Shown one piece after another: positions 45,524 to 54,724 of a DNA stretch of 64,000 nt. Position 1 is the first letter of the stretch. Every line of letters starts with the position of its first letter. Source of the DNA: Thiomicrorhabdus chilensis DSM 12352. GTDB taxonomy: Bacteria; Pseudomonadota; Gammaproteobacteria; Thiomicrospirales; Thiomicrospiraceae. The DNA lies in NCBI RefSeq assembly GCF_000483485.1, contig NZ_KI519609.1, positions 1,083,460-1,147,459 on the forward strand, written 5' to 3'. Below the pieces are notes generated by a model that saw nothing but the letters and a program-made list of their open reading frames with translations, was not told the DNA's origin and ran no database searches. A program made the translations under genes and the position numbers.

Positions 45524-46312
45524 ATGGCCTTTACCGTTATTATTCCAGCGCGTTTTGAATCCAGTCGTTTGCCGGGCAAACCGCTGATGGAGATTCATGG
45601 CAAACCCATGATTGAGTGGACTTGGCGTCAGGCCAAAAAGTCCGGTGCAGAACGCATTATCATCGCGACAGAATCGCTTGAAGTTCAGCACGTTTGTGAA
45701 GCCTTTGGTGCCGAGGTGTGCTTGACCGACGACCGACATCAATCGGGTACCGAACGCATTGCCGAGGTGATCGATGTCGCAGGCATTAAGGGGGATGAAA
45801 TCATCGTCAATGTGCAGGGCGACGAACCCATGTTACCGCCGGAGTTGATCCATCAGGTGGCGGACGGCTTGATGGCGCACCCGGAAATTTCCATGGCGAC
45901 CTTGTGTGAACCGATTGAAGATGTGGAAACCGTGTTTGACCCCAATGCGGTCAAAGTCAGTCGTGATGTTGCCAATCGCGCGATTAACTTCAGCCGAGCA
46001 CCTTTGCCGTGGTCTAGAGACAGCTTTTCAGCGGATGCACGGGAGTTGCCCAAAGAGTGGGCTTATAAACGTCATATCGGTTTATACGCTTACCGAGCCG
46101 GCTTTGTAAAGCAGTATGTTTCCTGGCCCGAATGTCCGCTGGAACAGGTAGAGAAACTTGAACAGTTGCGGGTGTTATGGCGTGGCGAAAAAATTCTGGT
46201 TTTGGATGCCCTGTGTGATGCTGGGGTCGGAGTCGATACCGAAGCCGATCTGATCAAAGTACGCCGATTGTTGGAAAGTCCGACTTCTGAAAACAACAGC
46301 GGCGGGTTTTGA
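45524..46312 (+). CDS. kdsB: 3-deoxy-manno-octulosonate cytidylyltransferase
   Basis: Activates KDO as CMP-KDO for the lipopolysaccharide inner core. The product has 262 residues. Signatures are FTVIIPARFESSRLPGKPL at the N-terminus, MIEWTWRQAKKSGAERIIIAT, VNVQGDEPMLPPELI, the FSRAPLPWSRD loop and HIGLYAYRAGFVKQYVSWP. It starts at ATG 45524 after a 41-base gap. The next small gene begins four bases after the stop. Confidence 0.96.
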   Translation: MAFTVIIPARFESSRLPGKPLMEIHGKPMIEWTWRQAKKSGAERIIIATESLEVQHVCEAFGAEVCLTDDRHQSGTERIAEVIDVAGIKGDEIIVNVQGDEPMLPPELIHQVADGLMAHPEISMATLCEPIEDVETVFDPNAVKVSRDVANRAINFSRAPLPWSRDSFSADARELPKEWAYKRHIGLYAYRAGFVKQYVSWPECPLEQVEKLEQLRVLWRGEKILVLDALCDAGVGVDTEADLIKVRRLLESPTSENNSGGF

Positions 46313-46316
46313 GGAA

Positions 46317-46523
46317 ATGCTCAAATATCTAACTCTGGCAGGGATTGTTTACTTTTTTTATTGGTTGATCAAGCATAAGTTGCGGGTTCGCAAACTGGAG
46401 CGCCAGGGCATTGTGGTTGAGCAAAAAGGCTTGCGTCCCATCACCTTGCTGAGCATTGTCATGGTCGTGATGTACGGCGGTTATATGCTGTATTATTTGC
46501 TTAACCAAGCCGTGGAGTCTTAA
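46317..46523 (+). CDS. Small two-helix membrane protein, function unknown
   Basis: 68 residues with hydrophobic segments at about 4-18 (YLTLAGIVYFFYWLI) and 43-63 (ITLLSIVMVVMYGGYMLYYLL), separated by a basic loop (KHKLRVRKLERQ). GAGGAA lies just before ATG 46317, four bases after the kdsB stop, so it is probably cotranscribed and real. No family recognised. Confidence 0.6.
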   Translation: MLKYLTLAGIVYFFYWLIKHKLRVRKLERQGIVVEQKGLRPITLLSIVMVVMYGGYMLYYLLNQAVES

Positions 46524-46616
46524 TAAGCATTATCAACCTCGGTTCAAAGTGAATCTCTCGGACAAGGTTCAGGCAGTGCAACACAAGATGGATCCTATTA
46601 ACATAAGGTATTGAAA

Positions 46617-48038
46617 ATGCCAGGTACGCATTACGACAACGATCACTCTTTTATTGAAAGCCTGCCTTTTGAATACCGTGCCGTGGCCTATCACATTCTG
46701 CGTAGCAGCTCTTTAGAAATCCTGCTGATGGACCTGAGGAGCCAGTACTCCAAACACTTTGAAGATTTCAGAAGCTCCAAGCCCCTTAACGAGCAGGGCA
46801 TAGACCAAACCCTTTGCGCCTGTATCGTCGCCAAAATCACCTCTTTTTCGCATGACCTTTATATCAGCCAGGTGCATCAGCAGTTTTTGGAGGAGACCCT
46901 TTACAAAGTATTGGCTGTGCTTTTGCAAATGCCCGGCGCCGATAGACGCCGTATTCAGAAGGTACTGAAAGAGGATCACCCACGAACCTGGCACTGGTTG
47001 AATCAGGATAAGACGCAAAGCCCGCGTGAGAAACAAAGGCTGGCAATCCGTAAACGACACGACAACATTCGTCGTTATTTTCGCTACAAAGCCGATATGA
47101 GTTATCACTTTATCCGTATTGGCAGTCACGAAAGTGTCGAGGAGTTGCAGGGGGATATCTACAGTTCAGGCATTAAACACTTCACCAAAATCGTCAATGA
47201 AAAACTCGATACGGTGGTGGTGAACTATACCAAAAACATCCACTTGGCGCTGCACGATCAGTACCCGCAAGCCCACCGACTGTTTATGGAGGTGTTGGAG
47301 AAACTCGAACACTTGCGTGAAGTGCTCAATGGGGTGTCGGTGGGCGTACTGGATATGCAGGCGGCGCAGGAGCAACTGAACACCAACCTGAACCAGTCGT
47401 TGGATTATGCCTCCTTGGACGGCAATATCCGTACGGAAAGCATTCTGCGCGATTTTGAAGAGAAACTGAACCAAATCAATCGCAGTACTTTGATTTTATT
47501 AGAGAACTCGACCCCGCATAAGCTCTATGAAGGCCCGGTTCTGGAAAAGCTTAAAATCGATTACGACATTCGGGATTACATCGAAAAAAACAAACAGAAT
47601 GGTTCCAAGTTATTGAAATCGTTTATTGATTTATATCACTATACGTTGCTGATGGAGAAAATCTACAACAACATTTCCAGCAGCAATTACATCATCATCT
47701 TTCCGGAATATTGGTCGCGTGATTATCACGATATTTCGCCAACCGGTTTCGCATTTTTAACCGAATTCCTGGTGGATAAGAACGATATCCTGGAGTTGTT
47801 TTTCCGTATCAATGTGTCGACGACCGAGGTTGAAGACTATGAGATTATCCATCAAAGAGCCAAGGTGGTGCGCATTGAGGAAAAATATGATCTGGGCCGA
47901 TATCTGATCGCCTGCGAGTTCATTATGTGTCCGAAAGCCACCATCGATATCATCACCAAATCCACTCAGGGGCAAGAGGTGATTGATGCCTATAATTCGG
48001 CCGGTCTGATGGATGAAGATGAGCCATTTGGGTTTTGA
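46617..48038 (+). CDS. Large helical protein with a C-terminal PilZ-like domain
   Basis: 473 residues from ATG 46617, which has AAGG upstream; a TTG six bases earlier is less likely. The first 350 residues are soluble and almost wholly helical, with no recognised domain. From about 355 the sequence turns into a beta-type domain: FPEYWSRDYHDISPTGFAFLTEF, ILELFFRINV, AKVVRIEEKYDLGRYLIACEF. DISPTG (372-377) matches the D-x-S-x-x-G half of the PilZ c-di-GMP motif; the R-x-x-x-R half is not clear (WSRDYH). The several c-di-GMP genes in the window make a receptor role plausible. It is inference that needs a profile search. Confidence 0.6.
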   Translation: MPGTHYDNDHSFIESLPFEYRAVAYHILRSSSLEILLMDLRSQYSKHFEDFRSSKPLNEQGIDQTLCACIVAKITSFSHDLYISQVHQQFLEETLYKVLAVLLQMPGADRRRIQKVLKEDHPRTWHWLNQDKTQSPREKQRLAIRKRHDNIRRYFRYKADMSYHFIRIGSHESVEELQGDIYSSGIKHFTKIVNEKLDTVVVNYTKNIHLALHDQYPQAHRLFMEVLEKLEHLREVLNGVSVGVLDMQAAQEQLNTNLNQSLDYASLDGNIRTESILRDFEEKLNQINRSTLILLENSTPHKLYEGPVLEKLKIDYDIRDYIEKNKQNGSKLLKSFIDLYHYTLLMEKIYNNISSSNYIIIFPEYWSRDYHDISPTGFAFLTEFLVDKNDILELFFRINVSTTEVEDYEIIHQRAKVVRIEEKYDLGRYLIACEFIMCPKATIDIITKSTQGQEVIDAYNSAGLMDEDEPFGF

Positions 48039-48085
48039 TTTGAAGAATGATGTTGTGCTGTTGAGTTCGGGGCAGTCACCTCACT

Positions 48086-48997
48086 TTATTGATCGCCAAG
48101 GCCGGGAGTTCGCTCTTCAGGAGCTTTAAGACTTAAACGTGCTTGTTGGATATTTTCACACAACTGCGGCAAGGCTTCGATCAGGCGAGCCGTCGCCCGA
48201 TGGAAAAAATCTGCGTTCAGAGTGTAGATCTGTTGGTTTTTCACCGCTGTCAGGCTGTGCCATTTTTGCCACTCTTGCTGCCATTGTTTTTGCATGGCTT
48301 CCTCTCCGCCGAGCAAAATGATTTGCGGGTCACGTTGCAATACGCTTTCCATGTTCACCTCTCCGGCCAGCAATGGCAAGTCCGCAAAGATATTACGGGC
48401 GCCGCACAGTTGCATGGCCTGGCTGATGAATTGTTGTTGGTTGACGGTCATCAGCGGGTCGTTCCAAATCTGATAAAAAGCCCGAACCGGTAAAGATGAT
48501 GTATAGCGTTGGCGCAAGGTCTCAATCAGTTTTTCCAGTTTTAAGGCTTGGATTTCGGCGTGATCAGCACTATTGAAAAGTGTCCCGAAACGACGTATTT
48601 CCTGAGGAATTTCAGAAAGTTTGCGCGGTTCCGAAAAGATCACGTGGAATCCCAGTTGGTTCAACCGCTCCACATCTTGAGGGCGGGTGCCGGATTGCCA
48701 GGCGATGATTAGGTCGGGCTGCAGTTGAATAATGCGCTCTATTGAGAGTGCGGCCGCCGTGCCCACGTTGGCTATGTCAGACACCTGAGGGGGGTAATCG
48801 GAGAATGCGACCCGTCCAATCAGTTTGTCGCCGGCTCCAGCACTGAACAGCAGTTCGGTGATATGAGGGGATAGGCTGATAATGCGTTGGTAGTCGGCAC
48901 GTGAGGTCGGCGTCTCGTTATCCGACCAGGCCTGCTGAATTTGCAAAAGCAGCAGACAGCCTGTAAACAGGGTTTTCATTAGAAAAGAGGGGAGCAT
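48086..48997 (-). CDS. btuF: Periplasmic vitamin B12-binding protein, BtuF-like
   Basis: 303 residues with a signal peptide (LMKTLFTGCLLLLQIQQAWS). The mature part is a cobalamin/iron-type periplasmic binding protein: RIISLSPHITELLFSAGAGDKLIGRVAFSDYPPQV at the start, LSIERIIQLQPDLIIAWQSG, and a late GGEEAMQKQWQQEW. It delivers cobalamin to an inner-membrane ABC transporter; btuC and btuD are not in the window. It lies downstream of btuB, with a hairpin terminator between, and a cobalamin riboswitch ahead of btuB, which supports vitamin B12 over siderophore as ligand. A second ATG at 48979 is an alternative start. It contains one CAGGCCTG core in the signal-peptide region. Confidence 0.87.
   Translation of the reverse strand: MLPSFLMKTLFTGCLLLLQIQQAWSDNETPTSRADYQRIISLSPHITELLFSAGAGDKLIGRVAFSDYPPQVSDIANVGTAAALSIERIIQLQPDLIIAWQSGTRPQDVERLNQLGFHVIFSEPRKLSEIPQEIRRFGTLFNSADHAEIQALKLEKLIETLRQRYTSSLPVRAFYQIWNDPLMTVNQQQFISQAMQLCGARNIFADLPLLAGEVNMESVLQRDPQIILLGGEEAMQKQWQQEWQKWHSLTAVKNQQIYTLNADFFHRATARLIEALPQLCENIQQARLSLKAPEERTPGLGDQ
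48927..48934. repeat. CAGGCCTG core inside btuF
   Basis: Exact core followed by CTG-AATTT, close to the consensus arm. Confidence 0.55.
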
Positions 48998-49054
48998 AAA
49001 TTATCCAACCTACGGTTTGTTTGGGATATTGTAGCGATTCACATCGCCTTAAAC

Positions 49055-49083
49055 CAAAAAAGGGCTATGAATCATAGCCCTTT
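49055..49083 (-). terminator. Intrinsic terminator between btuB and btuF
   Basis: Read on the minus strand: AAAGGGCTATGA, short TTC loop, ATAGCCCTTTTTT. It ends the btuB transcript or reduces read-through into btuF, which begins about 60 bases further on. Confidence 0.85.
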
Positions 49084-49112
49084 AGGTATTAATCATCATT
49101 TTCCGGAAGCGA

Positions 49113-50960
49113 TTAGATATTGCCGCGGATTCCCACAAAAGTCTGCATCCCGCCATTGGAATAGACATTGTTTGAGCTCGCATCGGTGATGGCGCTGGTG
49201 TAGTCTTCGCCAAAGACGTTGACGACACGGACATACATGTTTAACCCTTTATTCAGCGCATAGCTGGCCGTCAGATTGGTGGTGAAGTAATCGCCTATCT
49301 GTTGGCCTTGCTGATCGTTTTGGTCATACATCTGTCCCACATAACGGCTCTGAATACCTATCTGAGTATTGGCAAAACCATCGTACATCACCTGCAGGCT
49401 GACTTGATCCTGTGGACGGCGTCCAAGCCATTGGTTCTCGGCATTTTTGGCCATCAGCGTATCGTACGCTAACTCGAAGTCGGTATTCAGTTGCTTGAAA
49501 TAGCGCGCGTATCGTACTTCGAATCCGCTGAGAGAACTGGTGCCATCTTCGTTGTAGGCTTCGTAAAGGCTGTTGTAACCGATCAGGTCGGTTACGTCGT
49601 TATCGTAGTAACTCACTTCCAGTCCGTAAGCGCCCAAGTTGATTTCATACCCCTCTGTGGTTTCCGGCTGCAATCCGGCTACCGAGTGGGTGTAGTCATA
49701 CAGCGACGGCGCATTATAGGCGGTGCCGTAATTTGCGCCCAGATAGATGTCCGGCTTGATTCGGTATTTGATGCCGATTCTTCCGGTTAGCTTGTCATCG
49801 AAATCGTTGTCGTATTGATCGTTGCGCAATGATTCGCTGATAATCAAGCTGCCGTTATTGAACAGGTTGGTGTTGGTGACAAACAAGCCGGTCGATTGGT
49901 ATTCGGCTTCGGAGAGACCGTAGTAATCGCTGACGCCTTTATACTCGCTGAGCACGGCTCCGGCCGTTAAGGATTGACCGCTCAGGTATTCGTAATTGAC
50001 TACGCCGCCTTTTTCGGTGGATTCGCCTTCGTAGTATCCGGTGACAAAAGGTTCGACATAAGTACGCTCAATTTGATAGTTGCTTAAGTAGAGTCGCGCG
50101 GAAAGTCCATCTTGTTGATAACGGTACTGCAATTTGCGCAATTCGCTGTCGATTTTTGCATGCGAGACGGCATCTTCCGGATCATAGCCGTTTGGCCAGG
50201 CATAGGCGTCGTAATCGAAATCACTTTGGTTTTTCTTGATCGAGGTTTCCAAACGATGCTGCGTGCTCAGGTTCAAGCCGAGTTTAAAATTGATATCGGT
50301 TTGTGAATGCCCGTCTCTTTCGGAATCGTCGCTGTCGGCATCCGCCGCAATGACGCTGGAATAGCCGTCGCTGCTGGTATCGGACAAGGAAAATACAAAA
50401 TCTGCGTGGTCATTGGCCGCACTTAAGGTGGTGGCTAATTTTTGGGTATTCCAAGAACCCCTTTCAATGTTGACTTGAGCGTGCCCACCTTGGGTCGCTT
50501 GTTTGGTGATGATGTTCACCACGCCCGCAGCCGCGTTGGCACCCCAGACACCGGCCTGAGGGCCTTTGACGATTTCGATGCGATCTATGTCTTGCAGAGC
50601 CACCGTATTCAGGTTTGCGCCAAAGGAAGAAGGATCGTTGATCGAGACACCATCCACCATGATGAGTACTTGACCGTTGCTTGAACCGCGAACTTGCAAC
50701 AATGTGGTTTGAAGCGGGCCGCCACTATTGTAGAGGTTGATGCCGGGAACCACCTGTAGAGCTTCTTGAATAGTTTGGTAGTGTTTTTCCTCAATTTCTT
50801 GAGCTGTAATCACGGTCAGGTTGGAGGTGACACTGCGAATGGACTGTTCGCTGTTGGTTGGCGACATCACCAGAATGTCGTTTAATTCGGTTGTTTCGGA
50901 AAGCGCCGGAGAGGTCGCGATCGCCGTCAATACCGCAACGGATAAAGTAGAGGGTTTCAT
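49113..50960 (-). CDS. btuB: TonB-dependent vitamin B12 receptor, BtuB-like
   Basis: An outer-membrane receptor of 615 residues, the usual BtuB length. A signal peptide (LSVAVLTAIATSPALS) is followed by a TonB-box-like DILVMSP, then the plug domain (VTSNLTVITAQEIEEKHYQTIQEAL, GVSINDPSSFGANLNTVALQDIDRIEIVKGPQAGVWGANAAAGVVNIIT), then a beta-barrel. The barrel repeats alternate aromatic residues, for example IGIQSRYVGQMYD. It is energised by TonB-ExbBD, absent here. A cobalamin riboswitch lies upstream, so expression should fall when B12 is plentiful. The last residues (TFVGIRGNI) lack the usual C-terminal Phe. Confidence 0.93.
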   Translation of the reverse strand: MKPSTLSVAVLTAIATSPALSETTELNDILVMSPTNSEQSIRSVTSNLTVITAQEIEEKHYQTIQEALQVVPGINLYNSGGPLQTTLLQVRGSSNGQVLIMVDGVSINDPSSFGANLNTVALQDIDRIEIVKGPQAGVWGANAAAGVVNIITKQATQGGHAQVNIERGSWNTQKLATTLSAANDHADFVFSLSDTSSDGYSSVIAADADSDDSERDGHSQTDINFKLGLNLSTQHRLETSIKKNQSDFDYDAYAWPNGYDPEDAVSHAKIDSELRKLQYRYQQDGLSARLYLSNYQIERTYVEPFVTGYYEGESTEKGGVVNYEYLSGQSLTAGAVLSEYKGVSDYYGLSEAEYQSTGLFVTNTNLFNNGSLIISESLRNDQYDNDFDDKLTGRIGIKYRIKPDIYLGANYGTAYNAPSLYDYTHSVAGLQPETTEGYEINLGAYGLEVSYYDNDVTDLIGYNSLYEAYNEDGTSSLSGFEVRYARYFKQLNTDFELAYDTLMAKNAENQWLGRRPQDQVSLQVMYDGFANTQIGIQSRYVGQMYDQNDQQGQQIGDYFTTNLTASYALNKGLNMYVRVVNVFGEDYTSAITDASSNNVYSNGGMQTFVGIRGNI

Positions 50961-51032
50961 GGAGTTTCCTTCAATTCATAAAATTCATAATGAACGAAGG
51001 CAAAACGGGTCGTTAGCTTAACACAACAAATC

Positions 51033-51130
51033 AGCGCCAACCCTTGGGGGGACGCTAAAAATAAAGAGGTAAATTCACGCCGCATTGCCCACCGCAATCG
51101 GTTGTGAGTGATCCGTGAGGGTTCACTCGT
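51033..51130 (-). promoter_or_regulatory. Possible riboswitch expression platform and btuB leader
   Basis: Downstream of the aptamer on the minus strand are two inverted repeats: GAGTGA / TCACTC (51104-51130) and AGCG..CGCT with a C-rich/G-rich inner stem (51033-51056). Neither has a T run, so control of translation start is more likely than termination. Structure was judged by eye. Confidence 0.4.
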
Positions 51131-51305
51131 TTCTCTGGCCGGTATCCGGGCTTAAGAGCGGTTTCAGATGGCCTTCTCGGAAAGGATTTTCCAATGGCAT
51201 GTTAATCTGTCTTCTCTATCACCGTTGCGGGGGCAGCGTAGGAATTAAAGCCACACAAAAAAACATGATCGTGTGTCTTTGCACCAAACTTCCCGTTTAA
51301 CGCAA
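51125..51305 (-). ncRNA. Cobalamin riboswitch upstream of btuB
   Basis: Read on the minus strand, the conserved aptamer elements occur in the expected order: GGGAAGTTTGGTG near 51297-51280, GCTGCCCCCGCAACGGTGA at 51237-51219, the B12-box part CATGCCATTGG near 51201-51191 followed by a GAAAATCC / TTTCC stretch and AGAAGGCC, and AAGCCCGGATACCGGCC near 51153-51137. The aptamer binds a cobalamin and represses the downstream B12-uptake gene btuB. About 165 bases separate its 3' end from the btuB start. Sequence match is strong; boundaries are approximate. Confidence 0.9.
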
Positions 51306-51413
51306 TCCAAGTCATCAAATCAAATAGACAATAATCAAATGGATTGTGCACCAGAAAACGCGCATTGTAAGCCTTTAGGCGCAAGCTTGCAAATCCATCA
51401 AGGGCGATTTGAG

Positions 51414-51429
51414 CAGGCCTGTCCATTTT
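51414..51429 (+). repeat. CAGGCCTG element, one arm
   Basis: Core 51414-51421 and TCC-ATTTT. It lies 3' of the Bcr-type transporter gene (minus strand) and upstream of the riboswitch. Confidence 0.8.
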
Positions 51430-51475
51430 GCGGTGGCATGTTGTTTTGAATAAGGACTTATAAATTAAGTTTGGA

Positions 51476-52687
51476 TTAAAAATTTTGCACTTGATTGGCC
51501 AGCTTGGGAAGTTGGCGATAGACACTGAGCCATAGAAGCAGGCCGATCAACCACATGCTGAGCAGGGCGACCGCCATCTCGATCAAAGAAGCGTGCACTA
51601 ATGGCACCACCAGTATGGAGATCAAAGCCGCCATTCCCATCTGCAACAGACTTTGCAGTGAAGCCGCCATGCCTCGTTTTTCGGGGAGACAATCCATGGC
51701 AAGAATCGAGAGCACAGGCAGGCTTAGCGACACGGCAAATGCGTAGAGGCTGATGGCTGGAATGACGCTCCAAAAATGCGGGTCATTGAAACTCACCAAT
51801 ATTAAATTAAGCATGGTTGCCGAGCCGCCGATTAGAAAAGCCAGATTGGCCATGCGTAAGGGACTCTGCCGATTAGACAGCTGATGGGCCAGGAAAGATC
51901 CCAATACCATGCCGCTGACCATTGGCACGAATTGTATCCAAAAGTCTTCTGGCCCCAGTTTGAGGTGATCGAAAATCAAACTGGCAGAACCGGCGATGTA
52001 GACAAAAAATCCTCCGAATACAAAGGATTGAGCAAGCACCAGACGAATGAACAGTGGATGTTTCAAGCTGTGACCATAGGAGATCAATAACCTTTTAGGC
52101 GCAATCGATTGTATGTGCTCAGGGTTCTGGGTTTCGTCAATGAAAAAGTAAATGAGCGCGAGGGTGAGCAGTCCGTAAGCGCACAAAAACCAGAAAATGC
52201 TTTCCCAGTCGAAGTGAAGCTGTAAAAACCCGCCGATAATCGGGGCGATGGCCGGACCTACGGCAAAGACCATCATGACGATGGCCATGGCTTTTTGCGC
52301 TTCATTGGCGGGATAACTGTCTCGAATCATAGCGCGCGCGGCAATGATCACGCCTCCGGCCAGAACCCCTTGCAACACCCTGAAGAGCATGAAATGGTCG
52401 AAAGTGGCCGCCAGGGCGCAGCCGCCGGAGGAGAATGCAAATCCTAAAAGGGAAATGGTGGCGACTTTTTTTCGGCCAAAGCGGTCAGCAAGCGGCCCCC
52501 ATATTAAGGTGGTGATGGCAAACGCCGCCAAATAAGCGCCCATTGAGGCCGCCAGCATGTCGCGTGACACCTGATAGTGGCTTTCAATCGCCGGAAAAGA
52601 CGGCAAGTAGGTGTCGATTGAAAAGGGCGCAATCATATTGCCCAAGGCAGCAAATAGAATCAGCCTGATTTTGGCTTTATGGGACAA
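51476..52687 (-). CDS. MFS multidrug exporter, Bcr/CflA family
   Basis: An inner-membrane proton-driven drug exporter with 12 predicted helices; about 403 residues from TTG 52687, which has GGGAGG just upstream and gives the usual Bcr-type N-terminus (SHKAKIRLILFAALGNMIAPFSIDTYLPSFPAI). The frame is open 19 codons further to 52744, but that extension is Cys-rich and atypical. MFS motif A is WGPLADRFGRKKV and motif C-like GGVIIAARAMIRDSYP follows. The substrate is unknown; relatives export bicyclomycin, sulfonamides or cysteine. It is divergent from glnS. Confidence 0.87.
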   Translation of the reverse strand: MSHKAKIRLILFAALGNMIAPFSIDTYLPSFPAIESHYQVSRDMLAASMGAYLAAFAITTLIWGPLADRFGRKKVATISLLGFAFSSGGCALAATFDHFMLFRVLQGVLAGGVIIAARAMIRDSYPANEAQKAMAIVMMVFAVGPAIAPIIGGFLQLHFDWESIFWFLCAYGLLTLALIYFFIDETQNPEHIQSIAPKRLLISYGHSLKHPLFIRLVLAQSFVFGGFFVYIAGSASLIFDHLKLGPEDFWIQFVPMVSGMVLGSFLAHQLSNRQSPLRMANLAFLIGGSATMLNLILVSFNDPHFWSVIPAISLYAFAVSLSLPVLSILAMDCLPEKRGMAASLQSLLQMGMAALISILVVPLVHASLIEMAVALLSMWLIGLLLWLSVYRQLPKLANQVQNF

Positions 52688-53044
52688 GCATCCTCCCTTC
52701 AGGTGTGAGCGACAGCACTGAAAACAAGCCACTAATTTTAGCACGACAGACCAGAAACCGTTCGAGCGTTTGCTGCTTCTGAACCCCTCTTTTAGTTTAA
52801 AAACGCACCGACAGATAAGGCTTCAGACAAATAAGCACTAAATAAGCAGCTATTTAGGCGATCTACCCATTCGGTTATCTTTATGGGCTTAGCGCATTGA
52901 TGCTATAATTTTGCCTATTTCACGCGTATCCCTGTCCGGCCCGATATTTAAAGGGCGCTTAAGACAAAGGATTGGGGATACCAAGACCAGGCCTGCTGAT
53001 TTTCAGGCTTGGATTAATCGGCATTTGAACAGGTTTTAGAATAG
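52688..53044. promoter_or_regulatory. 357-base gap between the divergent MFS and glnS genes
   Basis: It holds a good -10 box, TATAAT at 52904-52909, about 135 bases before glnS, with only a weak -35 (TTATGG, 17-base spacer). The glnS leader contains an armed CAGGCCTG element (52988-53003), bracketed by CCAAG (52981-52985) and CTTGG (53009-53013), which could close a small hairpin. No open frame or further repeat seen. Confidence 0.5.
52988..53003 (+). repeat. CAGGCCTG element, one arm, in the glnS leader
   Basis: Core 52988-52995 and CTG-ATTTT. It is the one intergenic copy that lies 5' of both flanking genes. Confidence 0.8.
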
Positions 53045-54724
53045 ATGAGTAAAGCAGGTAAAAGCGAAGCAGTGGAGCGTCCGGTAAATTTCATTCGTAA
53101 CATAATCGATGAAGATTTGGCTAAGCACAAATATGAGTCGGTGCGAACCCGTTTCCCACCCGAACCGAACGGTTATCTGCATATCGGTCACGCCAAGTCG
53201 ATCTGCCTGAATTTTGGCATCGCCGAAGACTATGACGGGGCCTGTAATCTACGGTTTGATGACACCAATCCGGCTAAAGAAGATTTGGAGTACGTTGATT
53301 CAATTCAGCAAGATGTTTGCTGGCTGGGATTCAAATGGCCGGGTGAACCGTGTTATTCGTCCAATTACTTCGACCAGTTTTACGCTTATGCGGTGGAGTT
53401 GATTGAAAAAGGATTGGCTTATGTCTGTTTCTTAAACGCCGAAGAGACACGGGAATATCGCGGTAATCTAAAGGAGCCGGGTAAAGACAGTCCATACCGT
53501 GATACCTCGGTGGAAGAGAATCTGGCACTGTTCGAGAAGATGAGAAGTGGTGAGTTCAAAGAAGGTGAGTGTGTTTTAAGAGCCAAAATCGACATGGCGT
53601 CTTCATTTATGTGCATGCGCGATCCGACTTTGTATCGTGTGCGTTTTGCCCACCATCACCAGACTGGCGATAAATGGTGCATCTACCCGATGTATGATTT
53701 TGCGCACTGCCTTTCCGACGGCATCGAAGGGGTGACACATTCCCTGTGTACCCTTGAGTTTCAGGATAACCGTCGTCTTTACGACTGGGTGTTGGACAAC
53801 CTCAATGATTTCCAAAAGCCGGATCGCCCGTTCCAGTACGAGTTTTCGCGTTTGAATCTGGAATATACGGTGATGTCCAAACGTAAACTGCATCAGCTGG
53901 TGGACGATAAATTAGTGGAGGGTTGGAACGACCCGCGCATGCCGACCATTTCCGGAATGCGCCGCCGCGGTTACACTCCGGCTTCAATCCGTGACTTTGC
54001 CGAACGCATTGGTATTTCCAAAGTGGACAGCATGACCGAGATGGGCATTCTGGAAGCGGCGGTACGTGATGACCTAAACAAGGTCGCGCCGCGTTCGATG
54101 GCGGTGATTGACCCGATTAAAGTGGTGATTGAGAATTATCAGGACGAGCCACAGACTTTGATGGCGCCGGTACATCCGCAAAACGAGACAATGGGTAAAC
54201 GTGAAATCTTTTTCGGACGCGAATTGTACATTGACCGTGCCGATTTTACCGAAGTCGCGCCAAACGGCAAATACATGCGTCTGGCGCTGGACAAAGAAGT
54301 ACGTTTGCGCAATGCCTATGTAATTAAAGGCCTGCGTGCCGATTATGATGCTGATGGCAATGTGACGACCGTGTATTGCAGTTATGATCCGGATACGCAT
54401 GGTAAAAACCCGGCAGACGGGCGTAAGGTCAAAGGCGTGATTCATTTTGTGGAAGCGAGCCACGCCCTGCCGGCTGAATTCCGTTTGTATGATCGTCTGT
54501 TCACGGTGGAGAACCCGGCCAAGGAAGAAGATTTTGAATCCGTCCTCAATCCCGAATCTCTGGTGGTCAAGTACGGTTTTGTGGAGCCAGGCCTGCTCAA
54601 TTCGGCCGCCGAACAAGCCTACCAGTTTGAGCGTGAAGGGTATTTCTGCCGCGATAATCAGTGCGGAGACAAGCAGGTTTACAACCGCACCGTGGCCTTG
54701 CGTGATACCTGGAGCAGTAGATAA
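53045..54724 (+). CDS. glnS: Glutaminyl-tRNA synthetase
   Basis: A class I synthetase that charges tRNA-Gln directly; 559 residues, typical length. The HIGH motif is [20 protein letters not shown] (about 36-55), the Rossmann part includes [12 protein letters not shown], and the KMSKS counterpart is [11 protein letters not shown]. The C-terminal two-barrel anticodon-binding region follows. The start at ATG 53045 has no strong ribosome site. The stop overlaps the start of the DUF3010 gene by one base (TAATG). Presence of GlnRS argues that tRNA-Gln is not made by the transamidation route, as is usual in Gammaproteobacteria. Confidence 0.97.
   Translation: MSKAGKSEAVERPVNFIRNIIDEDLAKHKYESVRTRFPPEPNGYLHIGHAKSICLNFGIAEDYDGACNLRFDDTNPAKEDLEYVDSIQQDVCWLGFKWPGEPCYSSNYFDQFYAYAVELIEKGLAYVCFLNAEETREYRGNLKEPGKDSPYRDTSVEENLALFEKMRSGEFKEGECVLRAKIDMASSFMCMRDPTLYRVRFAHHHQTGDKWCIYPMYDFAHCLSDGIEGVTHSLCTLEFQDNRRLYDWVLDNLNDFQKPDRPFQYEFSRLNLEYTVMSKRKLHQLVDDKLVEGWNDPRMPTISGMRRRGYTPASIRDFAERIGISKVDSMTEMGILEAAVRDDLNKVAPRSMAVIDPIKVVIENYQDEPQTLMAPVHPQNETMGKREIFFGRELYIDRADFTEVAPNGKYMRLALDKEVRLRNAYVIKGLRADYDADGNVTTVYCSYDPDTHGKNPADGRKVKGVIHFVEASHALPAEFRLYDRLFTVENPAKEEDFESVLNPESLVVKYGFVEPGLLNSAAEQAYQFEREGYFCRDNQCGDKQVYNRTVALRDTWSSR
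54588..54595. repeat. CAGGCCTG core inside glnS
   Basis: Exact core followed by CTC-AATTC; arm incomplete. Confidence 0.5.
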
